DNA of 64,000 nt from Chlamydiota bacterium (lineage in GTDB: Bacteria; Chlamydiota; Chlamydiia; Chlamydiales; Rhabdochlamydiaceae), in contig JABDFI010000001.1 in assembly GCA_013286595.1 (NCBI GenBank), forward strand, positions 620 through 64,619, read 5' to 3'. Below are positions 1-7,736 of this stretch, piece after piece. Numbering within the stretch: position 1 is the first letter of the stretch; every line of letters starts with the position of its first letter. The notes under the pieces were generated by a model. The model was not told the origin of the DNA, did no database searches, and saw only the letters and a list, made by a program, of their open reading frames with translations. A program made the position numbers and the translations under genes.

Positions 1-72
1 TATCAAGCATCTATAGAAGACAGAATTTCTAAATTAAGAAATGTTCATGGATTTTATGATGGCCAAAATTAA
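1..72 (+). pseudogene. 3' end of a second RHS gene copy (partial at window edge)
   Basis: The first 72 bases on the plus strand read as 23 codons and a TAA. The peptide is identical to the last 23 residues of the RHS protein encoded on the minus strand at 377-6085 (it ends in HGFYDGQN). The window therefore opens inside the tail of a convergent, inverted second copy of that RHS gene or of its toxin tip. Only the 3' end is visible, so I cannot say whether the rest is intact. Confidence 0.75.
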
Positions 73-89
73 ACATTTTTTCATTTTTT
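1..89. repeat. Left arm of a perfect inverted repeat (RHS 3' end)
   Basis: Bases 1-89 are the exact reverse complement of 360-448. The match stops at position 90, apart from four more matching bases after one mismatch, and it continues off the left edge of the window, so its full length is unknown. It covers the RHS 3' end plus about 16 bases beyond the stop codon. Confidence 0.95.
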
Positions 90-390
90 CATGGGAATTG
101 ACAGCATTAATCAATCTTTCAGTGCATGTTATTTCTAACATACGTGCTTCTTCAACGCTTACTTTTCTATTTGCAGTGAAAAGGACTTCGATAGAGTTAA
201 CAGTATAAGGCATACTTCCGCCATGACCACAATATGAAAGATTAAGATCTTCTTCTATTTCTTTCCCAAATTTACGGGTAATTTCACGAACATATTGAAG
301 ATATAGGGGTGGTGGCTCCTCAAAGGCGAACATTTGATTAGTACTTTGTAATAACCATAAAAAAATGAAAAAATGTTTAATTTTGGCCAT
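34..390 (-). CDS. Small exported protein downstream of RHS toxin, 3' end probably rearranged
   Basis: I do not recognise this family with certainty. Starting at the ATG of MAKIKHFF (118 residues), the product has a clean signal peptide: lysines, a hydrophobic core FFIFLWLL, and a likely cut after QMFA. An upstream ATG at 408 would add six residues and spoil the n-region. The start overlaps the stop of the RHS gene by 14 bases, so it looks translationally coupled, the usual place for an immunity gene (inference). The mature part has one CGHG motif and no other signature. The last 20 or so codons lie inside the left arm of the inverted repeat, so the C-terminus (about HEKMKKCLIL onward) was probably created by the inversion and the native end lost. 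Confidence 0.5.
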   Translation of the reverse strand: MAKIKHFFIFLWLLQSTNQMFAFEEPPPLYLQYVREITRKFGKEIEEDLNLSYCGHGGSMPYTVNSIEVLFTANRKVSVEEARMLEITCTERLINAVNSHEKMKKCLILAIIKSMNIS

Positions 391-448
391 CATAAAATCC
401 ATGAACATTTCTTAATTTAGAAATTCTGTCTTCTATAGATGCTTGATA
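360..448. repeat. Right arm of the perfect inverted repeat
   Basis: Exact reverse complement of 1-89. It contains the last codons and stop of the minus-strand RHS gene and the first codons of the small exported protein. The two arms enclose about 270 bp of unique sequence. Confidence 0.95.
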
Positions 449-3400
449 AGTCTGGCCGAGGAATTTGTGGTCGGCAAAGTACATGGTCATGTTTGACCTC
501 GTGGAAGTGCATGGCATCATCTGTATATCATAATCGGGGTTATTACGGTATTCTTTGCCGTATCTTTTTGTGATGTGGTCTTTTTTGGAGTAGACATTGA
601 CGACGTTAGAGGCGTAGTTGATTGGGATGGGCATCGCGGAGCCAATGGTATATAGATAGAGCTGCTTGCGGAGAATAGTTTGTTGTTCGGGAGTGAGTCC
701 TTCGATGGCTCGGCGAGCGATCACTCCTCCTTCGCTGTGGGGAATGTGCGTCCAGAGGAGATTGGGGTTGATCTTGTGGAGACTTTCTGCGATGGCTCCC
801 ATGAATTGACGTGTGCGCGCTACGGTTGGCGTTTCTTTTCCTTTTCTTTCTTTGAATGTTCGACTGACATCGAAGGGTAGCCAGCTGGAGGGGTTGTGCA
901 GGCCGATGAAGAGTGTGCCTTCGGGAATTTTGGAGGTGATCGATCGACTCATTTCGGAAAATTCTTTGGCCGAGGTGGATATCCCATTTTGCGCGGTGAT
1001 GAGGCCGACGAGCATTCCTTCTTTGGGCATGATTTCAGAGAGGTGGTCGATGATGTTGACTGTTCCGACTTGTTGTTCTTCGGGTGTGAATTGAAGCTTG
1101 TGCCAGTGACCACAGGAGACAAACCAATCGACGGCGACATCATTGATGAAGCCTTTGCAGGGGATCATGGCGTTGTAGCTGGGTAGGCGGAAGAATGTTT
1201 CGATGGGGACGTTGATGCGAATGTCTGTGGGGTAGTTGCGTTCGGAATTGAGTCCAAAAAGGTCGAGTCGATTGAGGGGGCTGTTGAGTACGTAGATGTA
1301 GAGATTGGGGCCATCGGCAAAACCTGAAGGGTCGGGTGTTAACCAACGGCCGAGAAGTGGGTCGTAAAAGCGTTGTCCAAAGAAAATGAGGGATTCATCG
1401 TGGCGTTTGGAACAAAATCGCCAGGGATTGAGGGAGGAGGGGGAGGTTTCTTTACCAAAGCCGTCGATGTCGTAGGTTTCGATGAGGTGGTGGTTGGAGA
1501 GGAGGGCGATGATGGTGCCGTTGAAATCGTGGAGTGGTATGTAGGGTGTGTTGTCGATTTCAATGGCGATGGCTGCGCCGATGTCGCCTTTGAGGCCTTG
1601 GCCGAGAACTTTAAGTTGTGTGATCGTGTTGTGGAGGATGGTGCCGATTTCTGTGTCGTGATCGTAGATGTAGTGGAGGGTTTCATCGGGTGTTTCTTTT
1701 GCGATGAGGCGTGAAAGGGGATCGTAAATGTAGTTGATGTGGTGATCGGGGTAGTGGATGGTGATGAGGCGTCCAAGGGCGTCGTAGTCGTAGGTGAGGG
1801 TTTCGGAAGTGGTGGTGCGCTGTGTGGGGTTACCGTCGGAATCGTAGTGGAAAGTGGTGGTGGGTGTTGAGAGAATTTGATTGAGATCGTTGACGTGACA
1901 GTTGGTGGGATTGCCTAGGGAATCAAAGTGATAGGTTTGGGTGCCTTCTTGGATGAGTTGGTTGAGCGCATCGTAGATGTAGTCTTTGGAAGTGAAGAGG
2001 GAATTGGTGGTTTGGATGACAAGACCTGAGGGGCCGTAGTGTGTGGTATGGTGGTGATAGGGTGAGGATTGGGCGATGGGTCTTTCGAGAAGGTCGCGTG
2101 TTGTGGTTTGGATGCCTTGGTTGAGAATGAGTTGTTCTTGTGCGATATGTCCGTTGATGTCGTGGATGTAAGTGTGTTCATAAGTGATATGAGGTGCATG
2201 GCGTCGGATTTTTGTTAGATGTTGTCCATCGTAGTCGTAGTGGATGGAGGAATGATCGGGAAGTTGTATCTGGGTGCAATGACCCTGTTGGTCGTAATCC
2301 CAATGCATTCTGTGGTTGTAGGGTGTTAGTTCATCGATGAGTTCGTTGAAGGGATTGTAGGTGCGTTGGAGTGTGGTGTGCTGGATGAGATCGTCGATCT
2401 GAATGGGATGGGGGCCTAGTGCGTAGATGTAGCGGTAGTGGATGGTTTCGTCGGAGCTGGAGAGTTCGAGGAGGCGATCAAGTCCGTCGTAGGTGTAGAA
2501 GAGAGTGATGTGACGAGGAAGGGTGCGTGATGCAAGTCGTCCTCGTTGATCGTAGGTGTAGAGTGTGATTTTTTGGTTGGCTTCTGTTTCGCTGAGTACG
2601 CGTCCCATCGAGTCGTAGTGGCAGGTGTAGGTGATTTGTTTGAGCGGTTGATCGTCGATGAAGACGATGGTGATGTGATGGACTGGATTGCCGGCGCGAT
2701 CGTAGAGGATTTGTTCGCGTGCGAGGGTGTTATGTGAGGCGTTTGTTTTTTCGATGAGGATGACGCGGTCGGCTGCGTCATGTGTCTCGATGGTGTGATG
2801 ACCTAGTGGATCGATGGTGATTTTTTGGAGGACGTGTTGGTTGAGATCATTGAGATGGGTTTCATCGTAGAGGATTTGTGTGAGATTGCCGTGAGGATCT
2901 ATGTGAGAGGTGAGTCGATTGGTGCTATCATGAGTGAAGTGATCAGTAGCTGTTCCTTGAGCTGTGTAGCGGAGTGCTTTTTCTTTGCGGTTGTGCGTGT
3001 CATAGGAGAAAATCATGTGGTTTTCGAGGTGGGGTTCATCCCAGACTTCCACGATGCGTCCTCCGCTATCGTGTAATTCCACGTGAGTTGTATTCATTTG
3101 TGAGGTTCGTTCTAGAAAACCAAGAGCATCATAAGTGTAGGTGGTGAGGCGCCCTCCAGTATTTTCTTCGATCTTGCGTCCTGCATGATCGTAGGTGTAA
3201 GTGGTAGTCAGTCCGCTGGAGTCGGTGGTGGAGAGCAGTTGGAAGGCGTTGTAGGTCCAGGTTTCTGTGCTGAGGATTTGATCTTGATAGGAAATGGTTT
3301 TTTTCGTCATCCGTTGGAACAGATCATAGGTGTAGTCGATCTGTGTGCCATCAGAATAGATGGTTTGTGCGAGGGTGCCACAGAGGTGATAGCGGTGATG

Positions 3401-6085
3401 AGTTTCTGTGCCGTCAGGATGGATGATGCGTATTGGTTTGCGAAGGGCATTGTAGTAAGTGCGAGTGGTATTGCCTTGGGGATCTGTTGAGGAGGTGAGG
3501 TTGCCTTGGATGTCGTAGGTGAAATGCAGTGTTGGGTTGTAGGGTGTTCCTGATTCATCCGTGACTGCAGGCAAGATGGTTTCACTGCAATGCCCAAATG
3601 GGTCGTAATGTTGCGTGATTGTGTTGCCTTTTGTGTCTGTTTGAGAAAGAAGGCGTCCTTTGAAATCGTAGAGGTTGGATATCGTTGTGATCGTGCCCTT
3701 GTCATCGATCTCTTGGCAGGTGATGGGATGATGAAAAGAATTGTAGGTGTAAGTTTTTTTAGGCGAGCCCACTTCGTGAGAAGTGAGAAGATCGCCTTGC
3801 TGATTATAAGTATAGGTGCTGACTTGACCTAAGGGATTGGTTTTGCGAATGACATGCCCTTGTGGGTCGTAGTCTGTATAGATGGTGTAACGGTATGTGC
3901 CTGTCGCATCGTCGATCTCTTCTTTGATCACTTTGTGTTGAGGCGAATAGGTGTAGCGCGTGTGTCGAATTTGCTGTTCTGTGTGTGTCGATAGATCGAG
4001 ATACATTTCAGTTAGGGATCTAGCTAAGCCTGTGGAGGGATCGAGGTCATAGCGTTTAATATGGCGGGTGGTGACGTCGGTGAGATTATCGAGGGAAGTG
4101 GAAGATCCATCGTCGATGATTTCTGCGGTTAGGAGATGATCTGCATTGTAAATGTAGAATTCTCGGATGAGGATTTTGTTTCGATCACAGGTGAATTTTG
4201 CTTCAAGAAGATCGGTTTTCTCTTTGTAATGGTAGCGGTAGGTGAGGCCGTTATCTTCTTCTTCAAGAAGCGGAAGATTAAAATGGGGTTGGTAAGTGTA
4301 GCGTTTGCTGTAGCTTTCTCCGTTGACGAGTTGTCCTTGTGCATTGAGAGAAAAGAGCGCAGTGGCATTTCCAGTGAGATTGCCCCATAGCGTTTCTTGA
4401 GTGACATTCCCTAAGCTGTCGTACTGAAAGGTTTTGCTAACATGGGGAGTGGCTTGTTGATCGAGCATGGCTTTGGCGAGGAGTCGCTGCTTATCCCATA
4501 CAAATTTGAGTGTGGAATGAAGAAGGTCTTTTTCATTGAAGTATTCGATGGAGAAGATGCGTCCTTTATCGTGATGATAGCGCATGAGAAAATTGTCGAC
4601 ATCACGCACATCTGTTTGTCCTTTGATGTAAGAAAACTGTGCGATAGGACGAAGTTGTCCTTGAGGACCGATAGGCGCTTCGAGGGTGCGCACTCTGTCG
4701 GCAGAAAAAGGCCTTTTTTTAGGATCCTCTATCCACTTTTGCGCTTCTTTATCATTAGAGGGAGTATAATATTGTGCTTGGAACTGCAAGGCCCCACCGA
4801 GCGAGAAGCGATTGAGTCTGGCTCCTATGTGCTTGCGCGCTGGTATATACTGAATATCTTCTAAGGGACGACAGGTACTTGTGATGGTGGACAGGTAATC
4901 GCGCCCTTCAAATAAGATCGCCTGGTAATCGAGTGTTTTATTATCTGAAGTTTGGATCTTGTAGTGGAAGGGACTTTTTGTGCTTTCTAAATGGAAATGA
5001 AGGGATGTGAAGGTTTTAGTTCCATCTGGATTCTTGAGAGCAATATCGGTTAGGCGATTTTTTTTATCATAGATGTAGTCAATTTGATGTCGACTGGGCA
5101 GTCTTTCAGAGATAAGGCGGTAGTAGGTTTTATCGATGTGTTGATCGAGATGGCGAGGCGTTTCTCCATGATACGTGCGGTATCCTCCATCAGGTAAAAA
5201 AAGAACCGCTTCTCCAGATTTAAAATTAAAGCGAAGGAGATAATTCTCAATATTAGTTCTAGCGCTTAAGGATCTGGGGCTTTGATTATGTTTTGTGTCA
5301 GGTCGGTAGTAAAAGAGATATTTTCCCTCGCGATGGCTATAGGTATAATGGATGATATTGCCACTGCGCTCTGCCAGGTAGATCTGATAATTTTCTTTTT
5401 TGCGCCCGATTTCTAACAGAAGATTGGTGTGGGGGAATACGTTCCATCCTCCTTGCACCATCCAGCCTCCGCGCATGTGTTTTGACATAAGATCGATATT
5501 TTCGGCCGAGCGTTCAAGTGCTCCTGCGCTGGTGTAAGTGCGCATGATAGGAAGAGAGTGTGCACCTTCGATGAGAGTATCTTGAAAGCTGAGATTGAGA
5601 TGCCCTGAAATCACATGGACATGATGAAAAAGGGAAGGATCTTCTGTATCTGAAAATAAATGATCCCAGTCAGCTCTTGCGAAACTGGGTAAAAGGAGAA
5701 GAAGGAGAACAGACCTTTTTCGAAAATAAGGTTCTGTCGCTTTTCGGGTTCTTTTGAGCCGAGTTTTTGATTCTTTTTGCGGGGATTGTATCTTGTTTCG
5801 TATACTATCCCCGCAAAAAAAATCGAAAATCTGCCAAAATAGACATCTTGCGTAACCTGCTTTGCTCAGAAAAATCAAAGATTTTCTAGGCAAATTTTTA
5901 GAATCTACGGTAGTAGATTCGGGTAGCGGAGGCGAAGCGACTTTGGTAAGTCGCTGAGATGACGATAAAAAAATTGGACAGAAAATATTTGGTTTTTCTG
6001 AGCAAAGCAGGTTACGCAAGATGTGTAATAATCTCGAAAACCGACGAACCCTTAATTTCGAAAGAGGTCTAATGATTCTCAGCAT
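377..6085 (-). CDS. RHS/YD-repeat polymorphic toxin with a lipase-like (DUF687-like) tip
   Basis: Protein of 1,902 residues. After the N-terminus it has an RHS N-terminal region, then dozens of YD repeats (forms like YDALGRL, YTYDHAGR) from about residue 500 to 1,540. The RHS core motif follows near 1,560-1,590 (RFYDPLLGRWLTPDP, then NLYIYVLNSPLNRLDLFGL). About 310 variable residues form the tip. The tip has PHSEGGVIA with a serine near 1,784, SKKDHIT near 1,837 and ADHKFLGQTY near 1,871, which could be the Ser-Asp-His set of an alpha/beta hydrolase. From memory it resembles DUF687 proteins of Chlamydiaceae. RHS shells normally enclose a C-terminal toxin; a phospholipase-like activity is inference. 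The first 120 or so codons after the fifth are palindromic-element sequence inserted into the signal peptide (see 5712-6069). Without it the start reads MLRII plus the core LLLLLLPSFARA. Confidence 0.85.
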   Translation of the reverse strand: MLRIIRPLSKLRVRRFSRLLHILRNLLCSEKPNIFCPIFLSSSQRLTKVASPPLPESTTVDSKNLPRKSLIFLSKAGYARCLFWQIFDFFCGDSIRNKIQSPQKESKTRLKRTRKATEPYFRKRSVLLLLLLPSFARADWDHLFSDTEDPSLFHHVHVISGHLNLSFQDTLIEGAHSLPIMRTYTSAGALERSAENIDLMSKHMRGGWMVQGGWNVFPHTNLLLEIGRKKENYQIYLAERSGNIIHYTYSHREGKYLFYYRPDTKHNQSPRSLSARTNIENYLLRFNFKSGEAVLFLPDGGYRTYHGETPRHLDQHIDKTYYRLISERLPSRHQIDYIYDKKNRLTDIALKNPDGTKTFTSLHFHLESTKSPFHYKIQTSDNKTLDYQAILFEGRDYLSTITSTCRPLEDIQYIPARKHIGARLNRFSLGGALQFQAQYYTPSNDKEAQKWIEDPKKRPFSADRVRTLEAPIGPQGQLRPIAQFSYIKGQTDVRDVDNFLMRYHHDKGRIFSIEYFNEKDLLHSTLKFVWDKQRLLAKAMLDQQATPHVSKTFQYDSLGNVTQETLWGNLTGNATALFSLNAQGQLVNGESYSKRYTYQPHFNLPLLEEEDNGLTYRYHYKEKTDLLEAKFTCDRNKILIREFYIYNADHLLTAEIIDDGSSTSLDNLTDVTTRHIKRYDLDPSTGLARSLTEMYLDLSTHTEQQIRHTRYTYSPQHKVIKEEIDDATGTYRYTIYTDYDPQGHVIRKTNPLGQVSTYTYNQQGDLLTSHEVGSPKKTYTYNSFHHPITCQEIDDKGTITTISNLYDFKGRLLSQTDTKGNTITQHYDPFGHCSETILPAVTDESGTPYNPTLHFTYDIQGNLTSSTDPQGNTTRTYYNALRKPIRIIHPDGTETHHRYHLCGTLAQTIYSDGTQIDYTYDLFQRMTKKTISYQDQILSTETWTYNAFQLLSTTDSSGLTTTYTYDHAGRKIEENTGGRLTTYTYDALGFLERTSQMNTTHVELHDSGGRIVEVWDEPHLENHMIFSYDTHNRKEKALRYTAQGTATDHFTHDSTNRLTSHIDPHGNLTQILYDETHLNDLNQHVLQKITIDPLGHHTIETHDAADRVILIEKTNASHNTLAREQILYDRAGNPVHHITIVFIDDQPLKQITYTCHYDSMGRVLSETEANQKITLYTYDQRGRLASRTLPRHITLFYTYDGLDRLLELSSSDETIHYRYIYALGPHPIQIDDLIQHTTLQRTYNPFNELIDELTPYNHRMHWDYDQQGHCTQIQLPDHSSIHYDYDGQHLTKIRRHAPHITYEHTYIHDINGHIAQEQLILNQGIQTTTRDLLERPIAQSSPYHHHTTHYGPSGLVIQTTNSLFTSKDYIYDALNQLIQEGTQTYHFDSLGNPTNCHVNDLNQILSTPTTTFHYDSDGNPTQRTTTSETLTYDYDALGRLITIHYPDHHINYIYDPLSRLIAKETPDETLHYIYDHDTEIGTILHNTITQLKVLGQGLKGDIGAAIAIEIDNTPYIPLHDFNGTIIALLSNHHLIETYDIDGFGKETSPSSLNPWRFCSKRHDESLIFFGQRFYDPLLGRWLTPDPSGFADGPNLYIYVLNSPLNRLDLFGLNSERNYPTDIRINVPIETFFRLPSYNAMIPCKGFINDVAVDWFVSCGHWHKLQFTPEEQQVGTVNIIDHLSEIMPKEGMLVGLITAQNGISTSAKEFSEMSRSITSKIPEGTLFIGLHNPSSWLPFDVSRTFKERKGKETPTVARTRQFMGAIAESLHKINPNLLWTHIPHSEGGVIARRAIEGLTPEQQTILRKQLYLYTIGSAMPIPINYASNVVNVYSKKDHITKRYGKEYRNNPDYDIQMMPCTSTRSNMTMYFADHKFLGQTYQASIEDRISKLRNVHGFYDGQN
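5712..6069. mobile_element. Type-1 palindromic element (MITE-like), interrupted by a type-2 element, inside the RHS 5' end
   Basis: The ends are inverted copies of GACCTCTTTCGAAA. The sequence matches the elements at 33548-33716 and 44834-45002, including the central hairpin around GCGGGGAT. The right flank is TA; the left flank is CA, probably a mutated TA. Element plus one 2-bp target copy is 360 bp, or 120 codons, and stays open in the RHS frame. With TA assumed at the mutated flank, removal gives MLRIIILLLLLLPSFARA, a textbook signal peptide. No transposase is encoded. Confidence 0.8.
5842..6025. mobile_element. Type-2 palindromic element nested in the type-1 element
   Basis: 184 bp with terminal inverted repeats GACATCTTGCGTAACCTGC and its near complement, flanked by TA on both sides. 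It is the same length as, and related to, the element at 61066-61249 and to the half element near 38566-38600. It sits within the right half of the type-1 element, so it inserted later. Length plus TA is 186 bp, which keeps the reading frame. Confidence 0.8.
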
Positions 6086-6133
6086 CGCTCACCAAAAAAA
6101 GAGAGGCGATGTTAAGAAAAAAGATTAATTACA

Positions 6134-6844
6134 TCAAGAATGTTCTTGAGCTAGGTATTTCTCAAACTCAACAAGTCCGGATGCGAGAAACTTTTGATAG
6201 CATCTGTGGACCCCTTCACCTGAAAATTCTAAAATGTTATGACCTTGCACAGGAATTAGACGATTTTCTTTAGGGTTTTGTTTTTGGGAATTGTAGGGGT
6301 GCAGTCTATACTGACGAAGCTGGCCGGTTGATTTCGATTTGACGTAAAGATTGCCTTCTTCATCCGGTTGTATTTTTTCACTTCGAATGCGCGCCATATC
6401 TTTTTGTGCCGATCCGATTACCATGTGATGCCGAGTTTTTCCGGGCAGACTTTTGAGTGTTTTACGCAGTTTGTGATTGGAATCTTGTTCAAAGTACTTG
6501 GGATAATGTGGTCCGTCTGGAGTTTTTAAGTAGTATTCTGCAGGTTTTGGTGCGGATTTTATTGGAGAAGAAAAAGAAGATGTTGGGTCTTCTTTAGGAA
6601 GAGGAGGAGGTGCGCTTGAGGAATCGGCTGCGGTGAGACGAGAAGATTGCTGTCTGTCTTTTTCTAGAAACACCGGTAGGCAAGAGGAAAGATATAAGCT
6701 ATCCTCAGCAGATAAAGTTTCGCTCTCAGTTGTGCTGGGAGGAGGCGAACTTTCTTTGTCTAAGCCAGTGGCTGGTTGGGAACTGTGAACAGAAGATTGT
6801 TCTTGAACAAAAAATAATCGAGAAGAAATCGCTGGGAGGCTCAT
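6134..6844 (-). CDS. Hypothetical protein, Ser/Pro-rich N-terminus, upstream of RHS gene
   Basis: 236 residues, not recognised. The first 105 or so residues are low complexity, rich in Ser, Pro and acidic residues (for example SSSAPPPLPKED). The rest (about 106-236) looks like a compact, basic domain with PGKTRHHMVIGSAQKDMARI near 134 and ILEFSGEGVHRCYQKFL near 207. There is no signal peptide or membrane segment. The gene lies 48 bp upstream of the RHS gene on the same strand and could be co-transcribed with it. A disordered N-terminus followed by a folded domain is common in type III effectors and in small toxin proteins, but I see no motif to choose between them. Start at the ATG at 6844 with a weak GGAAC upstream. 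Confidence 0.6.
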   Translation of the reverse strand: MSLPAISSRLFFVQEQSSVHSSQPATGLDKESSPPPSTTESETLSAEDSLYLSSCLPVFLEKDRQQSSRLTAADSSSAPPPLPKEDPTSSFSSPIKSAPKPAEYYLKTPDGPHYPKYFEQDSNHKLRKTLKSLPGKTRHHMVIGSAQKDMARIRSEKIQPDEEGNLYVKSKSTGQLRQYRLHPYNSQKQNPKENRLIPVQGHNILEFSGEGVHRCYQKFLASGLVEFEKYLAQEHS

Positions 6845-6934
6845 AAGTGTTCCATGTGGGGTATCAAAATAATTAGAGGTGTAAAAGCTTAGGGAACGGA
6901 AAGATTGTTGTAAATGATTGTTGTTTGCTGTTTT

Positions 6935-6966
6935 TGGAGGTGGGGAGATGCTATTGCAGAACTTTT
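6935..6966. repeat. 32-bp direct repeat, copy 1
   Basis: This copy and the one at 7705-7736 share the core GGGGAGATGCTATTGCAGAA and differ at only two of 32 positions. A looser third copy lies near 9291-9315. The copies bracket the MauE/DoxX gene and then the AAA-DUF4143 gene. Confidence 0.85.
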
Positions 6967-7009
6967 TCTTTTGAGAAATTGAAAAGTTTCTATAACGTTC
7001 TTGTTAGTA

Positions 7010-7166
7010 ACCCAACTTGCCTCCTATCTTGCCCGAAGGACTGAGCGAAACCCACGAGATACAAGATTCTCGACAAAGCCAAGGTAGTTCACCTTGGCGA
7101 GGAGAGAAGCGCAGTAGATCGTGTGTTGCAGCCAGTCCTTCGGGTAAGATAGGGGGCAAGTTGGGT
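7010..7166. mobile_element. Palindromic element, AACCCAACTTGC family
   Basis: The ends ACCCAACTTGCC and GGCAAGTTGGGT are inverted repeats extending about 34 bp with small mismatches (through GCCCGAAGGACTG). They are flanked by TA on both sides. The interior (GACAAAGCCAA near the middle and GCAGCCAG near the right) resembles the interior of the element at 29069-29236. No coding capacity. Confidence 0.75.
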
Positions 7167-7198
7167 TAGTACTTATCTTATGTAAATATCGGGGGGGC

Positions 7199-7669
7199 AT
7201 GAAACGATATTGGCCTTTATTTGCGCTTGTTTTGATCGCCGCCTTAGAGGCTGTGGCTTTGACTCATGGTGTGTCGAAAAGCAATTTTGTTTGGATGCAT
7301 TTTTTTATGGGGTTGTTTCTATGCAAATTTGCGCTGTTAAAATTGTTTAACCCTAGAGGTTTTGCTGACGGGTTTCAGATGTATGATTTAGTAGCAAAAA
7401 AATTCTCAGGCTATGCTTATCTCTATCCATTTATCGAACTTGGTTTAGGTCTGTCTTATCTTTCTTTTGTCTATCCTGTAGTTACTTATGTCATTACTAT
7501 ATTGGTCATGGGAACGGGAGCAATTGGAGTAATCCGAGCGTTAAGACAAGGATTAGATGTTCGCTGTGCATGTATGGGAACGGTTTTGGATGTACCTCTT
7601 TCTACAGTTACGCTGTCTGAAGATATCGGGATGGGGATTATGGCTTGTTGGATGTTGATAGCTTCTTAG
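7199..7669 (+). CDS. MauE/DoxX-like redox-associated membrane protein
   Basis: 156 residues with four likely membrane helices (about 6-24, 30-50, 75-95 and 98-120 or 135-155). After the third or fourth helix comes the motif RCACMGTVLDVPLSTVTL near 121-138. A Cys-x-Cys close to the membrane followed by PLS(x)VTL is typical of the MauE/DoxX-like family, which is linked to thiol redox or heavy-metal handling. The substrate is unknown. The gene stands alone, between two copies of a 32-bp direct repeat, with GGGGGG close upstream of the ATG as a strong ribosome binding site. This suggests a small acquired cassette (inference). Confidence 0.75.
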   Translation: MKRYWPLFALVLIAALEAVALTHGVSKSNFVWMHFFMGLFLCKFALLKLFNPRGFADGFQMYDLVAKKFSGYAYLYPFIELGLGLSYLSFVYPVVTYVITILVMGTGAIGVIRALRQGLDVRCACMGTVLDVPLSTVTLSEDIGMGIMACWMLIAS

Positions 7670-7704
7670 AAAAAAGCCCGAGAAAATTCCCGGTCCATGT
7701 GTGT

Positions 7705-7736
7705 TGGAAGTGGGGAGATGCTATTGCAGAACCTTT
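7705..7736. repeat. 32-bp direct repeat, copy 2
   Basis: Near-identical to 6935-6966. It overlaps the last bases of the minus-strand AAA-DUF4143 gene, whose stop codon lies at 7735-7737. Confidence 0.85.

Larger units (their letters stand above)
6845..7198. other. Intergenic region with repeats
   Basis: This gap holds one copy of a 32-bp direct repeat (6935-6966) and a palindromic element (7010-7166). I see no convincing gene in it. Confidence 0.6.

Noticed and set aside
813..5250. Many open frames on both strands within the RHS gene (for example 1339-1776, 2416-2781, 3307-3705).
   Set aside because: They overlap an intact 1,902-codon gene, have biased Ser/Thr/Pro or Val/Gly/Glu composition expected from antisense or shifted reading of YD repeats, and lack ribosome binding sites.
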